A stretch of DNA of 64,000 bases from Capnocytophaga sputigena (GTDB lineage Bacteria; Bacteroidota; Bacteroidia; Flavobacteriales; Flavobacteriaceae), in contig NZ_UAVP01000008.1 of the NCBI RefSeq assembly GCF_900446695.1, positions 558,001 through 622,000 of the forward strand. The letters are read 5' to 3'. Positions within the stretch are counted from its first letter, which is position 1. The number at the start of each line of letters is the position of its first letter. A model generated the notes under the pieces. That model made no database searches, was not told the DNA's origin, and saw only the letters and a program-made list of their open reading frames with translations. This document shows positions 53,653 to 63,147 of this stretch, one piece after another. The translations under genes were made by a program, and so were the position numbers.

Positions 53653-54828
53653 ATGAAAATCTTTAACAATCTTCTCGTGAGGGTGATTTGTGGTATCCTC
53701 TTAGGGATACTCCTCGGTATCTATGCACCAGAATGGTTATACCGCATACTTCTCACTTTTCAATCATTATTTAGCAATTTCCTCAAGTTTGCTATCCCCT
53801 TGATTATGATGGGACTCATTATGCCTTCTATCGCCGATTTAGGCAAGAATGCGGGTAAACTATTGCTCATCACGGTAGGGATTGCCTATGTTTTTACGCT
53901 ATTTTCAGGTTTTTCTACTTATTTAGTGGGCGAGGCTATCTTCCCTTCACTCTTACAAGGCGAACAACTCGCTTCTCTTGCTGAAAACAGTGTGAAATCT
54001 GCTCCTTATTTTACGATTGAAATGCCCCCACTTGCCGATGTGATGAGTGCTTTAGTTTTCTCGTTTATCATAGGGATAGGTTTATCGTTTAGAGAGGAAA
54101 CTAAACTCACCGATGTGATACGCGAGTTTGGCGATATTATCAAATGGTTGATTATCAAAGCCATTATACCTATACTGCCTTTCTACATCTTGTGTATTTT
54201 TGCTGAAATTACTTATAGCGGACAAGTGATGGCTATAATGGAGGTGTTCTTCAAACTCATTGTTATCCTCTTTGTAATGCACATTTGCTTGCTCATCATT
54301 CAGTATCTTATTGCAGGGGGTATTTCGGGCAAGAATCCTTTCAAAGCCTTGGGTACAATGCTACCTGCGTATGCCACTGCTTTGGGTACTCAATCCTCAG
54401 CAGCTACTATACCTGTAACCTTGCGACAATCGCTAAAATTAGGGATTTCACAACGCATTGCTGGCTTTGTCATTCCGCTTTGTGCTACTATTCACCTATC
54501 GGGGAGTACAATGAAAATCACCGCTTGCGCCCTTGCCCTAATGATGATCCAAGGGGTACCTTATGATTTTTCTCTCTTTGCCGGCTTTATACTGATGTTG
54601 GGTGTGGTGATGATCGCTGCCCCTGGGGTGCCTGGAGGTGCCATAATGGCGACCTTAGGAGTACTGAACACTATCCTCGGTTTTGACGAGAGTATGCAAG
54701 GACTGATGGTCGCTCTCTACATCGCTATGGACAGCTTTGGCACTGCCTGCAACGTTACTGGTGACGGTGCTGTAGCACTCATTGTTGATAAAATTGCGAA
54801 GCGAGAGGACTCAGGGGATAGGGGTTAG
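53653..54828 (+). CDS. dicarboxylate/amino acid:cation symporter (DAACS family)
   Basis: The 391-residue protein has eight or so transmembrane segments and the two re-entrant-loop signatures of the SDF family: ALGTQSSAATIPVTLRQS (Ser-rich loop) and DSFGTACNVTGDGAVALIV (TM8 substrate and cation site with Asp and Asn). PGVPGGAIMATLGVL, between them, is also typical. Family members import glutamate, aspartate, serine/threonine or C4-dicarboxylates with Na+ or H+. At the position where GltP-type proteins have an Arg in TM8 (D-x2-R-T), this protein has Gly (DSFGTACN), so a neutral substrate such as serine/threonine is more likely than glutamate. Confidence 0.88.
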   Translation: MKIFNNLLVRVICGILLGILLGIYAPEWLYRILLTFQSLFSNFLKFAIPLIMMGLIMPSIADLGKNAGKLLLITVGIAYVFTLFSGFSTYLVGEAIFPSLLQGEQLASLAENSVKSAPYFTIEMPPLADVMSALVFSFIIGIGLSFREETKLTDVIREFGDIIKWLIIKAIIPILPFYILCIFAEITYSGQVMAIMEVFFKLIVILFVMHICLLIIQYLIAGGISGKNPFKALGTMLPAYATALGTQSSAATIPVTLRQSLKLGISQRIAGFVIPLCATIHLSGSTMKITACALALMMIQGVPYDFSLFAGFILMLGVVMIAAPGVPGGAIMATLGVLNTILGFDESMQGLMVALYIAMDSFGTACNVTGDGAVALIVDKIAKREDSGDRG

Positions 54829-54860
54829 ATAAGAGGTAAGAGATAAGAGATAAAAAAGGG

Positions 54861-54917
54861 ATAGGAATTTGGCGATTTGTTTTTATACAAAAATAAACTT
54901 TGTCGTCAAATTCCTAT
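54861..54917. terminator. inverted repeat between convergent genes
   Basis: ATAGGAATTTGGCGA (54861-54875) pairs with TCGTCAAATTCCTAT (54903-54917) with one mismatch and a 27-base AT-rich loop. It probably ends the symporter and nitroreductase transcripts. Confidence 0.5.
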
Positions 54918-54932
54918 TATTAATTATTACCT

Positions 54933-55652
54933 TTATTTCTTTTTGTATATTTCTTCAAAAGGAAGCCTAAAACGTTCTCCCCTAATGCCTTGATCTTCAC
55001 GCAGTCCGCAAGATACGAGCATATTCACCTCTGCTCCATAAGGCAGGTGTAATATCTTTTTTACACGTCGGCTATCAAAGCCTTCTATAGGGCAGGTGTC
55101 ATAGCCTGCTTCTGCCATTGCCAGCATAAAGGTTTGCGCTACCAATCCGCAACTCTTGTGTACATTCACCCGCATATCACTTTCAGAAACGAGTTGCATC
55201 ATAGGGCGAAACCAACTGCTAACTACCCCAAAAGTCTTGCGCAAAAGACCCAAAAGACCAAAACACCTGCTAAAGAGAAAAGGCATCAGCTGGTTGTAAA
55301 ACTTCTCTTGTTCCTTGATGCGCTTGGCTTGTTTCTCTGGCGGACTATTGCGCTGTATATTACCGCGTTCAAATTCTAGAACCTTCTTGGCGTGCAGACG
55401 GTGTTTGTCTTGTCGGGCAACGAATACTACCATTTGCTGCGCTGTAGTAGCCGTTTGCTGGTCAAGGCAAGCGTGTCCTAGCTTTTTAAGCAGTTCCTTA
55501 TCGGTGATGTGATATACCTCATACAACTGCATATTATAGGTGGTAGGCGCCAGAGTAGCCAATTTAAGGCACTCTTGCACCTTCTCTTCACTAATAGGCG
55601 TAGGAGCGTAATAACGCACCGCCCTTCTAAAATCTAAAATGTCTTTTAACAT
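54933..55652 (-). CDS. nitroreductase-family FMN protein
   Basis: The 239-residue protein begins with FRRAVRYYAPTPISEEKVQE (Arg-rich FMN phosphate site), ATLAPTTYNMQLYEVYHI (FMN ring contacts), and later MLAMAEAGYDTCPIEGFD and VNMLVSCGLRED. These are the nitroreductase family blocks in the right order. An ~50-residue insertion (about residues 95-145) is typical of a subgroup, and its substrate is unknown. Upstream, 81 bases separate it from the CrtI-like fusion gene on the same strand; co-transcription is possible. Confidence 0.85.
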   Translation of the reverse strand: MLKDILDFRRAVRYYAPTPISEEKVQECLKLATLAPTTYNMQLYEVYHITDKELLKKLGHACLDQQTATTAQQMVVFVARQDKHRLHAKKVLEFERGNIQRNSPPEKQAKRIKEQEKFYNQLMPFLFSRCFGLLGLLRKTFGVVSSWFRPMMQLVSESDMRVNVHKSCGLVAQTFMLAMAEAGYDTCPIEGFDSRRVKKILHLPYGAEVNMLVSCGLREDQGIRGERFRLPFEEIYKKK

Positions 55653-55733
55653 ATTTATAATTGATATTTGATAATTAATTTACATCACTACACTTTTAGC
55701 AAATTAGCCGATTTGTTTTTAGACAATAAAGCA

Positions 55734-57962
55734 TCAGAAAGCTGAACCAAAATCATCTTTAAAAATAAACGCTGCAGGGACTTTTTCGTTGAGAAGGAGT
55801 TCCTGCATTGCTTTGGTAAAGCTATGGGTTCCCACGATGTAATACTCGCAATCGGTGAGGATGTGGAGATGCTCCTTTAAGAAAGCAGCGTTGAGGCGCT
55901 TTTGGGTGGCAGTGAACACGGGCAGATAGCTATAATTAGCCAAAGTGCTGTGTTGTAATTCGCTCTGAAAAGCGGCTGAGGTTTCGGTTTTATTAGAGTA
56001 AAACACTGCTACTTCACCTGCAAATTGCTGTTGTGCTAAGGTTTTGAGCATCGGGAGTACTGGGGTAATGCCAATGCCTGAGGCGAGGAACACGATGCGC
56101 TTATTCTCTCCTTTAAGAGTGAAATTACCCATAGGAGCGAATATCGTAGCGGTATCGCCTATCACCATTTCGACAACACTCTTCTTAAAACTGCTATCGC
56201 TGAGGCGCATTGCAAACTGCAAAGTATCTTCATCAGGATGAGAGACCATTGAGAGCGGACGCAAAGGTATATCCAATGCGGTATAACGAGGGTTATCGAG
56301 GCGCAAAACGGCATACTGCCCTGCTTGATACGCCAAATCTTTAGGTTTTTCAAAAGTGAGCAAGATAGTGTTATGGGCGATAATTTCTTTGGCTAAGAGT
56401 TTTACACAGCGTTCATCGGTGAGCGTTGAGGGTGCATAGTTACGCCATTTCACTTGGGTTTTCATCTTGTTTGCCGTCATAAAACCGCTGTAAATCGCCC
56501 CTGAATATCCCCCACCTGAAGGCGCCCAAGCTGAAGCAAAGTACAAGTTTTTCAGCGGTGAAGTGGTGAGCTTATCGCGTTTAGGGTAAGTCTGTTTCAC
56601 CGATTGCACATAACCATAAGGGGTGCCCTGCGGGTTTAAAGTATATCTTTTTATCGTTTTGGCAGTTGCTACCTCATAACACTCCAAGTACTCAAGAATA
56701 GTAGGAAATTCAGCTTCTAAACGCGCTAAAAACAGCTGTGCGATTCTTTCCTTCTTCTGCTGATATTCCACTTCGCTGAGTCCTTCCCATTCTTTGAGGT
56801 AATCAATAGCACAAATCACACCTACCGTCTTTCCCTCAGGAGCTAACTGGGCATCTACTGCCCCGTAATTCACAAAAGTAAATGATTTTTGAGCCCAATC
56901 GCCTTGCGAATCGGCTTTTACATCTTTCAGTTTATAGTCTTTTTGACCCTGAATAATCGTAGAATAGTGGTTTACGCCCAATTTTTTCAAATCGGTATTG
57001 AAACCCAAATAAATGGTGAGCAGGGAACAGGCGAGTTCTAAAGGCGCTACCTTTTGCGCTAATTTAGAGCGATAAGGCTCGGGGAGCATCTGGGCGACTA
57101 TAGGTTGGGCAGCATTGGCGACCACACTATCGGCATAGAGCGATTGTTTAGCTGCCGCACTGTTGAACGTATCGCGATAGCTCACCCCCACCGCTTGGTT
57201 GTTTTCCACCAAAATTTCTTCTACAAACTTACCTGTAAGCACTTGTCCGCCACGTTTTTCAATAAAGCGCACCAAGTAGTTAGACAGCGATTGCGAACCC
57301 CCTTTCACGAAGTTGCCTCCTCCGTTTAGATAGCTGCCTTGCGCCATCAGGAAGTACATCAGTGAGAGGTTATAAGGGTCATCAGTATAATAACCCAAAT
57401 TAGCCGTGAGCACGTTTTTGAGCGCTTCATCTTTGATATTTGCATCCAGCCAATCACCTGTGTTCATTGTAGAAGTTTTGATGATCGTAGGAATCAAGAA
57501 AGGCATCAGCGGGTAGAGCAATATATTGAGCCATTTGTTGTGGGGGAGCCGACGCATTTCGGCGTAAAGCTTATCGATAAGTTTAAAAAAGCGTTCGATT
57601 TCAGCTTTGCTATCGGGAAAATCAGCGATGAGTTTTGCTTTGGCTTCTACCCCGTGATGCAGAGTGCACTGGAAGTTTTGCTTCTTCAAATGGTAGAATT
57701 CTGGTACTTTTAGAAATTCTACTTCATCAAACACCCCTAAAAGTTCTAAGATAGGACGTTTAGGGTCAGTTTCGTGGAGTCCGTCGATTTCGTGCAACCC
57801 TACTTCCATCAAGTAATCTTTGCGTTTAAAAGCGGTGGCACAACCGCCAGCGATATAGTGTTGTTCGAGCACAATTACCTTCTTGCCCCAGAGTGCCAAA
57901 GTAGCTCCAGCGATGAGTCCGCCCAAGCCACTGCCTATAATAATACTGTTGTAATTTTTCAT
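55734..57962 (-). CDS. CrtI-like FAD oxidoreductase fused to ferredoxin-reductase-like module
   Basis: Residues 1-~500 are a phytoene-desaturase/retinol-saturase-type flavoprotein: IIIGSGLGGLIAGATLALWG (FAD-binding), VIVLEQHYIAGGCATAF, GLHEIDG, and the C-terminal LYFASAWAPSGGGYSGAIYS. Residues ~510-742 form an FNR-type reductase: LLTFEKPKDLAYQAGQYAVL, IPLRPLSMVSHP (R-P-L-S FAD motif), IVFLASGIGITPVLPMLKTL (NAD(P) motif) and VFYSNKTE. Normally such activities are separate proteins. The fusion suggests electrons pass from NAD(P)H through the FNR module to the desaturase/saturase site. Substrate unknown. The promoter at 57991-58021 is shared back-to-back with the PAS-LuxR gene. Confidence 0.85.
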   Translation of the reverse strand: MKNYNSIIIGSGLGGLIAGATLALWGKKVIVLEQHYIAGGCATAFKRKDYLMEVGLHEIDGLHETDPKRPILELLGVFDEVEFLKVPEFYHLKKQNFQCTLHHGVEAKAKLIADFPDSKAEIERFFKLIDKLYAEMRRLPHNKWLNILLYPLMPFLIPTIIKTSTMNTGDWLDANIKDEALKNVLTANLGYYTDDPYNLSLMYFLMAQGSYLNGGGNFVKGGSQSLSNYLVRFIEKRGGQVLTGKFVEEILVENNQAVGVSYRDTFNSAAAKQSLYADSVVANAAQPIVAQMLPEPYRSKLAQKVAPLELACSLLTIYLGFNTDLKKLGVNHYSTIIQGQKDYKLKDVKADSQGDWAQKSFTFVNYGAVDAQLAPEGKTVGVICAIDYLKEWEGLSEVEYQQKKERIAQLFLARLEAEFPTILEYLECYEVATAKTIKRYTLNPQGTPYGYVQSVKQTYPKRDKLTTSPLKNLYFASAWAPSGGGYSGAIYSGFMTANKMKTQVKWRNYAPSTLTDERCVKLLAKEIIAHNTILLTFEKPKDLAYQAGQYAVLRLDNPRYTALDIPLRPLSMVSHPDEDTLQFAMRLSDSSFKKSVVEMVIGDTATIFAPMGNFTLKGENKRIVFLASGIGITPVLPMLKTLAQQQFAGEVAVFYSNKTETSAAFQSELQHSTLANYSYLPVFTATQKRLNAAFLKEHLHILTDCEYYIVGTHSFTKAMQELLLNEKVPAAFIFKDDFGSAF

Positions 57963-57990
57963 CTTTGAGAAATAATTATTAATTTTGGGG

Positions 57991-58021
57991 CAAAATTACG
58001 GCGGTTGCGCAAGTGTGGCAA
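57991..58021 (-). promoter_or_regulatory. promoter of the CrtI-like fusion gene
   Basis: Minus strand TTG (58021-58019), 20-base spacer, TAATTTTG (57998-57991), 29 bases before the ATG at 57962. Confidence 0.7.
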
Positions 58022-58050
58022 TACGCAAAAATAACCATTTTTAATTGACG

Positions 58051-58758
58051 ATGAGCACCTCAACCTCTATGGAAATCTTAGCACAGAAGTATATCCCTTA
58101 TGCCGAAATGCTTGCAAAAATAGGGAATAATGCCGTTTTTATAGTAGATAAAAACGAGCATTTCTATTTTATTTCCGATAAGTTTAAACTCTTTGGTTAC
58201 GACGATATTCCTCAAAACAACAGCAACGAAATACAAGATTATCCGCTAAAACGGCGCATCCACCCCGATGATTTGGCGATGAAAGAGCTCATAGATGAGA
58301 AGATTTACGAGTTTCTATCGTCCTTGCCCAAAGAAGAACAAGTGCAGTACAAATATATTTACGACTATCGCGGAATGGCAAGCGATGGCACTTATGGGCG
58401 CGTGACTAACGAGGTGCAACTATTAGAAGTTACTGACGACAATTACCTCGCCTTAGGCATTATAGAAATTGCCCCTGACCAATCGGAGAATTTGCCAGTG
58501 AGGGTGCAAATGAAACACTGTATAACGGGAGAGATTATCCCTATAAAAATAGAAGAAGAGGACGCTTTTACACTTACCCCGCGGGAGAAGGAAATACTCA
58601 CACTTGCCTCTCAAGGTTTTTCAAGCAAGGAAATAGCAGAAAAACTCTTCATCAGCACTTACACAGTGAATAGACACCGACAAAATATACGGGAAAAGTT
58701 CAATGCCGAAAGCCTTATAGAAGCGATTGACATCGCGAGGAAAAAAGGGGTTTTGTAG
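58051..58758 (+). CDS. PAS-LuxR transcription regulator
   Basis: ATG at 58051 preferred over a TTG two codons upstream. The 235-residue protein has a PAS-like fold (residues ~15-150; NAVFIVDKNEHFYFISDKFK, RRIHPDDLAMKELI) and a C-terminal LuxR/GerE helix-turn-helix (FTLTPREKEILTLASQGFSS, KEIAEKLFISTYTVNRHRQN). It has no receiver domain, so it senses a ligand directly. It is divergent from the CrtI-like fusion with only 88 bases between start codons, so control of that gene is a reasonable inference. Confidence 0.85.
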   Translation: MSTSTSMEILAQKYIPYAEMLAKIGNNAVFIVDKNEHFYFISDKFKLFGYDDIPQNNSNEIQDYPLKRRIHPDDLAMKELIDEKIYEFLSSLPKEEQVQYKYIYDYRGMASDGTYGRVTNEVQLLEVTDDNYLALGIIEIAPDQSENLPVRVQMKHCITGEIIPIKIEEEDAFTLTPREKEILTLASQGFSSKEIAEKLFISTYTVNRHRQNIREKFNAESLIEAIDIARKKGVL

Positions 58759-58799
58759 GGGGGGCAGGTGTCAGGTATCAGGTATTAGGGAGTAGAATA

Positions 58800-58838
58800 A
58801 AAAAACTTCCCTTTATTTTTAGATAAAGAGAAGTTTTT
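58800..58838. terminator. terminator between convergent genes
   Basis: AAAACTTCCCTTTA and TAAAGAGAAGTTTT form a stem with one mismatch and loop TTTTTAGA; T-run follows on the plus strand and A/T-run on the other. Confidence 0.65.
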
Positions 58839-58864
58839 TATTTGCTAATTAGCAAATTTACTCA

Positions 58865-59470
58865 TTAGAATCCTTGTATTTTTTCGGCGCCACTTTTGCT
58901 TTTAAAGACACGTACTGTTCCCACGGGAGAGTTTGTGTCAGCTACCTTAACATAGTTTGCTAATTGAAATCCATTTATGGCATCTCCAGTAAATTCACCT
59001 GAAAGGGCAACTAAATCTCTTTCTTTGTTGAGAAAGAAAATAGTAAACTTATTCCCTTCTCCTGAGATAACCGCATCTACACCATTAGCAGCATAGGTTC
59101 TTCCTGATTGGTTGAAATAATCTACTTTTAGTTTAGAGCCATTCTGATTGTAAAATCTATAAAAAAATCCATCTTGAACTTTGTTTATGATAGGATCTTT
59201 ATCTCCAAGAGTAGTATGGCTGAGCACTATTTCTCCTGTATGAAAAAGGAACCCAGAAGGAAGTTCAACTTTTGGAGGGGTGGTACCTCCATAGATAGTA
59301 GCTTTACCAGCAGCCATTTTTTGGATAGTTTCCTTAGAAGCAACGGCTGTTACCTCAGAAGAGAAATTATCATTGTTTATTCCTCCTTTTTCATCATCGG
59401 ATTTTGAGCAGGAAGTCATTACAAATAAAGCACATATTACTGTGCAAAGTGCGTAGATTGTTCTTTTCAT
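58865..59470 (-). CDS. lipoprotein, paralogue of the adjacent upstream gene
   Basis: The 201-residue product has a lipoprotein signal (ALCTVICALFVMTSCSKSDD; lipobox MTSC) with an acidic SKSDDE tether. The body is beta-rich and shares blocks with its neighbour: IQKMAAGKATIYGGTTPPKV versus LTEMVANGMTIHEGTNPPNI, RFYNQNGSKLKVDY, DAVISGEGNKFTIFF, and GTVRVFKS near the C-terminus. I recognise no family. Export to the outer membrane, perhaps the surface, is inferred from the tether. A minus-strand TACATTTG box lies at 59506-59499. Confidence 0.7.
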   Translation of the reverse strand: MKRTIYALCTVICALFVMTSCSKSDDEKGGINNDNFSSEVTAVASKETIQKMAAGKATIYGGTTPPKVELPSGFLFHTGEIVLSHTTLGDKDPIINKVQDGFFYRFYNQNGSKLKVDYFNQSGRTYAANGVDAVISGEGNKFTIFFLNKERDLVALSGEFTGDAINGFQLANYVKVADTNSPVGTVRVFKSKSGAEKIQGF

Positions 59471-59545
59471 TTTTGCTATTTTTTTAAATTACAGGAGGCA
59501 AATGTACAATATTCAATACAACACCTCCCTATATCTCTTTGATAT

Positions 59546-60208
59546 TTAATATGTTGTTTGTTTTTGAGCAATACTTTCGTAGTGAGTGAAAATGCGATAG
59601 GTACCTACCTTCATTATTTTATTGTTACTGTCATCTTTTTGAGTAACTGTTAGCACATAAACCAAATTCTTAATACCTTGAGATGTGAGTTCCCCTGAAA
59701 TTAGAGTTATATCGTTATTCTTTACACCTTCTGTATTAGCAGCGTGGCTTAGGAAAACGGTGAACTTGTTACCGCTACCTGAAATGATAGCACCAGAGCC
59801 TGTAGCTGTGTCTAAAGCACCAAATTTCAGTACTTTGTAATTCGATTTCACCTTTACTCCTTGTTGATCATAAAACTTGTATTTATAATCGGCAGCTGGT
59901 TGTCCTTTGGTAAAGTAATGATCGTCGGGGTCACTGGTGTAAAGGAATTTGAGGTTGTCGAGCAAATAGATACCCTCGATATTAGGCGGGTTAGTTCCTT
60001 CGTGAATGGTCATTCCGTTAGCAACCATTTCGGTAAGAGTTTTGTCGGGCAAAATGGCTTTAGCTTCCTTAGGAATGTTGAAGTTTGTAACTTCGACATC
60101 ATTTTTATCCTTGTTCTTTTTGCTGTCGTTATCATCAGATTTAGAACAGCCAATAATGGTAAGCAGCGCGAATACGCCTGCACAAAGTGTGTAAATTGTC
60201 TTTTTCAT
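59546..60208 (-). CDS. lipoprotein, tandem paralogue
   Basis: The 220-residue product has a lipoprotein signal (TLCAGVFALLTIIGCSKSDD; lipobox IIGC) and an Asp/Lys-rich tether. The body matches the 201-residue lipoprotein 75 bases downstream: GAIISGSGNKFTVFLSHAAN against DAVISGEGNKFTIFF, LISGELTSQGI against ALSGEFTGDAI, and KVGTYRIF against VGTVRVF. The two arose by tandem duplication and have diverged considerably. Function unknown. Confidence 0.7.
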   Translation of the reverse strand: MKKTIYTLCAGVFALLTIIGCSKSDDNDSKKNKDKNDVEVTNFNIPKEAKAILPDKTLTEMVANGMTIHEGTNPPNIEGIYLLDNLKFLYTSDPDDHYFTKGQPAADYKYKFYDQQGVKVKSNYKVLKFGALDTATGSGAIISGSGNKFTVFLSHAANTEGVKNNDITLISGELTSQGIKNLVYVLTVTQKDDSNNKIMKVGTYRIFTHYESIAQKQTTY

Positions 60209-60360
60209 TTTTGTTTATTTTTAAATTGTTTAGTTGTTATAGACTTTACCAAAGTGTAGTGATACTACTAAAACCTCCCCCTTTTCACATACCCAGCTAT
60301 TGCTGGCTACCTCCTTGAGGGGGAATGTAGCGATGCTACTCGTAACTCGTCATTTGCTAA
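60209..60360. repeat. gap with dispersed CCAGCTAT-type hairpin
   Basis: CATACCCAGCTATTGCTGG (about 60286-60305) forms a small stem and is also seen at about 63089-63107 and, degenerate, at about 19237-19256. GGTAGCCAGCAAT on the complement and CTCCTTGAGGGGG follow. No gene. Confidence 0.5.
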
Positions 60361-62943
60361 TTAGCTAATTCGTTTTCTCATTTCGTTGAGTTTCATCAGT
60401 GCCTCTACGGGGGTGAGGGTGTTGATGTCGAGACTGAGTAAATCTTCTTTTAGGGCTTCTAAAAGTGGATCGTTCATATCAAAGAAGCTCAATTGCATTT
60501 CTTTTTGGGCGTTTTTAACCACTTCGGCAGTGGGTACTACATTATGACTCTCTTCGAGCTTTTTGAGCATTTTATTCGCCTTCTGAATCACATATTGGGG
60601 CATTCCCGCCATCTTCGCTACGTGTATCCCAAAACTGTGCGCTGAACCACCTTCGGTGAGTTTGCGCAAGAAAAGTACGCTGTCTTTGGTTTCTTTTACC
60701 GATACATTGTAATTCTTGATGCGCTCGAACTGCTCACTCATCTCGTTAAGTTCGTGATAGTGGGTCGCAAAAAGGGTTTTGGCTTTGCTGGGGTGTTCGT
60801 GCAAATATTCGGCGATTGCCCACGCTATGGAAATACCATCGTAAGTGCTCGTACCACGCCCGATTTCGTCCAAGAGCACCAAACTTCTATCGGAGATGTT
60901 GTTCAAAATGAGGGCTGCCTCATTCATCTCGACCATAAAAGTAGATTCACCCATAGAAATGTTATCGCTTGCTCCTACACGAGTGAATATCTTATCGACG
61001 ATACCTAATTGAGCGCTGGCAGCAGGCACAAAACTGCCTATCTGTGCCAAGAGTACTATCAGGGCAGTTTGTCGCAAAATAGCGGATTTACCCGACATAT
61101 TAGGTCCGGTAATCATTATGATTTGCTGGCGTTCGCGGTCTAAATACACATCGTTGGCGATGTAGGGCGTACCTACGGGCAGTTGCTTTTCAATCACAGG
61201 GTGGCGACCGTCCTTAATGTCAATGGCGTACCCCTCGTTCATCTCGGGGCGGTGATAGTTGTTTTCCATTGCCAAAGTAGCAAAACCACAAAGGCAATCC
61301 AGCTGACCGATAAGGGTGGCGTTCGTCTGTACCTGACCGATGTACTCACTGATAAAAGCAATCAGTTCCGCGTATAGCGATTGCTCTAACTGACCGATTT
61401 TTTCTTCAGCGCCTAATATTTTGGCTTCGTATTCTTTGAGTTCACCGGTGATATAACGCTCGGCATTCACAAGGGTTTGCTTGCGTATCCAATCAGGTGG
61501 GACTTTATCTTTATGGGTGTTGCGCACTTCAATATAGTACCCAAACACGTTGTTGCTATCTATTTTCAAAGAAGGAATACCTGTGCGTTGACTTTCGCGC
61601 AAGAGCAAATCGTCTAAATAGCTTTTGCCCGAATGCGAGAGTCCGCGTAGTTCGTCCAATGCTGCCGAAAAACCTTTGGCGATAGCATTGCCTTTGGCGA
61701 TATTCACTGGGGCATCTTCACTAAGTGTTTCGGCAATGCGCGCGCTAAGCTGTTCGCAACTGTGGAGTTTATCGCCCAAAAGGCTAAGCGATTCATTGGC
61801 AGAAGCCAAACACAACTGTTTTATCAGGGGGATATGCTCCAAAGAAGCGCGCAATTGCACTACTTCCCGCGGATTGATTTTCAGGGTAGCGACTTTAGAA
61901 ATCAGTCGTTCGATGTCGCCCATACGACTGAGGGCAGTTTTTACCTGCTCTAATACATCGATGTGCTTCAAGAAGTAATCGACCACCTCGTGACGCTGAC
62001 GGATTTTGTCTAACTTTTTCAACGGTAACGCCAACCAGCGTTTGAGGGTACGACTACCCATAGGCGACAGCGTTTTATCAATCACATCGAGCAAACTCAC
62101 CGAGGGGGTAGTATTGCCCGCATAGAGTTCTAAATTGCGAATGGTAAACTTGTCGAGCCATACATAAGCCTCTTCGGCGATGCGCTGAATGGCAGTAATG
62201 TGTTGCAGTTGATGGTGTTGGGTTTCGGATAAGTAGTAGAGAATAGCTCCTGCGGTAAGAATTGCTTCGGTGAGTTCGTCTACGCCAAAACCTTTGAGAG
62301 AGTTGGTTTGGAAGTGTTTGGTGAGTACCTGCTGGGCATAATCATCTTTAAAGACCCAATCTTCCAAGTAGAAACAGTGAAAGTCGTCGCCAAAATGCTC
62401 GGCAAATTCCTTTTTTTGGTGTTTAGCAACGAGTAGTTCGCTGGGGCGGAAGTTCTGCAAGAGCTTGTCGATATAGGTTTTATCACCTTGTGCTACCAAG
62501 AACTCACCGGTAGAAACATCGAGAAAAGCAGCCCCACAACTTTGTTTGCCCAACCATACTGAGGCTAAGAAGTTGTTGCTTTTGCTCTGCAATATATCGT
62601 CGTTGAGGGCAACCCCTGGGGTAACGAGTTCGGTAACACCTCGTTTTACGATGCCTTTCACGAGTTTAGGGTCTTCCAGCTGGTCGCATATTGCGACGCG
62701 GTAGCCCGCTTTTACGAGTTTGGGGAGATAGGTATTGATAGAATGGTAAGGAAAACCCGCCAATTCACTGCGCTCGGTGCCGTTGTTGCGGTTGGTGAGC
62801 ACAATGTCGAGGGTATGAGCGGCTTTTACGGCATCTTCACCGAAGGTTTCGTAGAAATCGCCTACCCTAAACAGCAGTAAAGCATCAGGATATTTGCTTT
62901 TTATCTGATTGTACTGCTTCATTAGTGGGGTTTCTTTTGCCAT
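60361..62943 (-). CDS. mutS: DNA mismatch repair protein MutS
   Basis: I chose the ATG at 62943 ([20 protein letters not shown]), which follows a complete promoter; the frame extends 48 codons upstream but through the promoter. The 860-residue protein has the mismatch-binding domain I with its Phe-x-Glu motif (GDFYETF), the MutS connector and lever domains, and the ATPase domain with Walker [39 protein letters not shown] (Walker B), FATHYHEL and the C-terminal helix-turn-helix. This is MutS1, which recognises mismatches and recruits MutL; mutL is not in the window. Confidence 0.97.
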   Translation of the reverse strand: MAKETPLMKQYNQIKSKYPDALLLFRVGDFYETFGEDAVKAAHTLDIVLTNRNNGTERSELAGFPYHSINTYLPKLVKAGYRVAICDQLEDPKLVKGIVKRGVTELVTPGVALNDDILQSKSNNFLASVWLGKQSCGAAFLDVSTGEFLVAQGDKTYIDKLLQNFRPSELLVAKHQKKEFAEHFGDDFHCFYLEDWVFKDDYAQQVLTKHFQTNSLKGFGVDELTEAILTAGAILYYLSETQHHQLQHITAIQRIAEEAYVWLDKFTIRNLELYAGNTTPSVSLLDVIDKTLSPMGSRTLKRWLALPLKKLDKIRQRHEVVDYFLKHIDVLEQVKTALSRMGDIERLISKVATLKINPREVVQLRASLEHIPLIKQLCLASANESLSLLGDKLHSCEQLSARIAETLSEDAPVNIAKGNAIAKGFSAALDELRGLSHSGKSYLDDLLLRESQRTGIPSLKIDSNNVFGYYIEVRNTHKDKVPPDWIRKQTLVNAERYITGELKEYEAKILGAEEKIGQLEQSLYAELIAFISEYIGQVQTNATLIGQLDCLCGFATLAMENNYHRPEMNEGYAIDIKDGRHPVIEKQLPVGTPYIANDVYLDRERQQIIMITGPNMSGKSAILRQTALIVLLAQIGSFVPAASAQLGIVDKIFTRVGASDNISMGESTFMVEMNEAALILNNISDRSLVLLDEIGRGTSTYDGISIAWAIAEYLHEHPSKAKTLFATHYHELNEMSEQFERIKNYNVSVKETKDSVLFLRKLTEGGSAHSFGIHVAKMAGMPQYVIQKANKMLKKLEESHNVVPTAEVVKNAQKEMQLSFFDMNDPLLEALKEDLLSLDINTLTPVEALMKLNEMRKRIS

Positions 62944-62991
62944 ATATTTTAGTGAAAAGTGAAAAGTTAAGAGTGAAAAGTTTTGAAAGGG

Positions 62992-63021
62992 CAAAGATAG
63001 TAATAATTTGTCAATGAGCAA
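62992..63021 (-). promoter_or_regulatory. mutS promoter
   Basis: Minus strand TTG (63021-63019), 19-base spacer, TATCTTTG (62999-62992), 49 bases before the ATG at 62943. Confidence 0.75.
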
Positions 63022-63039
63022 TCTTGTTGGAAGAGTTTG

Positions 63040-63147
63040 TAAAAGAGGCTGTCCAAAAAGTTTTATTTGTAAGGGCGTTTGCAGCACATACCCAGCTATC
63101 GCTGGCTTTCCTACATAACACGTTTTAGAAGAATTTGATTATCAGTG
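63040..63147. repeat. dispersed element, inverted copy
   Basis: CTGTCCAAAAAGTTTTATTT, GTAAGGGCGTTTGCAG, the CATACCCAGCTATCGCTGG hairpin, and CTACATAACACGTTTTAGAA followed by GATTATCAG recapitulate, in the opposite orientation, the element seen at 4643-4810 and 41733-41769. Confidence 0.55.

Noticed and set aside
54933-55652. Functional replacement of the pseudogene at 39808
   Set aside because: The two belong to different nitroreductase subgroups by their N-terminal blocks (FRRAVRYY versus APSVHNSQPW), so they are not recent copies.
62944-63087. 48-codon N-terminal extension of mutS
   Set aside because: It reads through a complete promoter and repeat-rich sequence; MutS begins at the [11 protein letters not shown] start.
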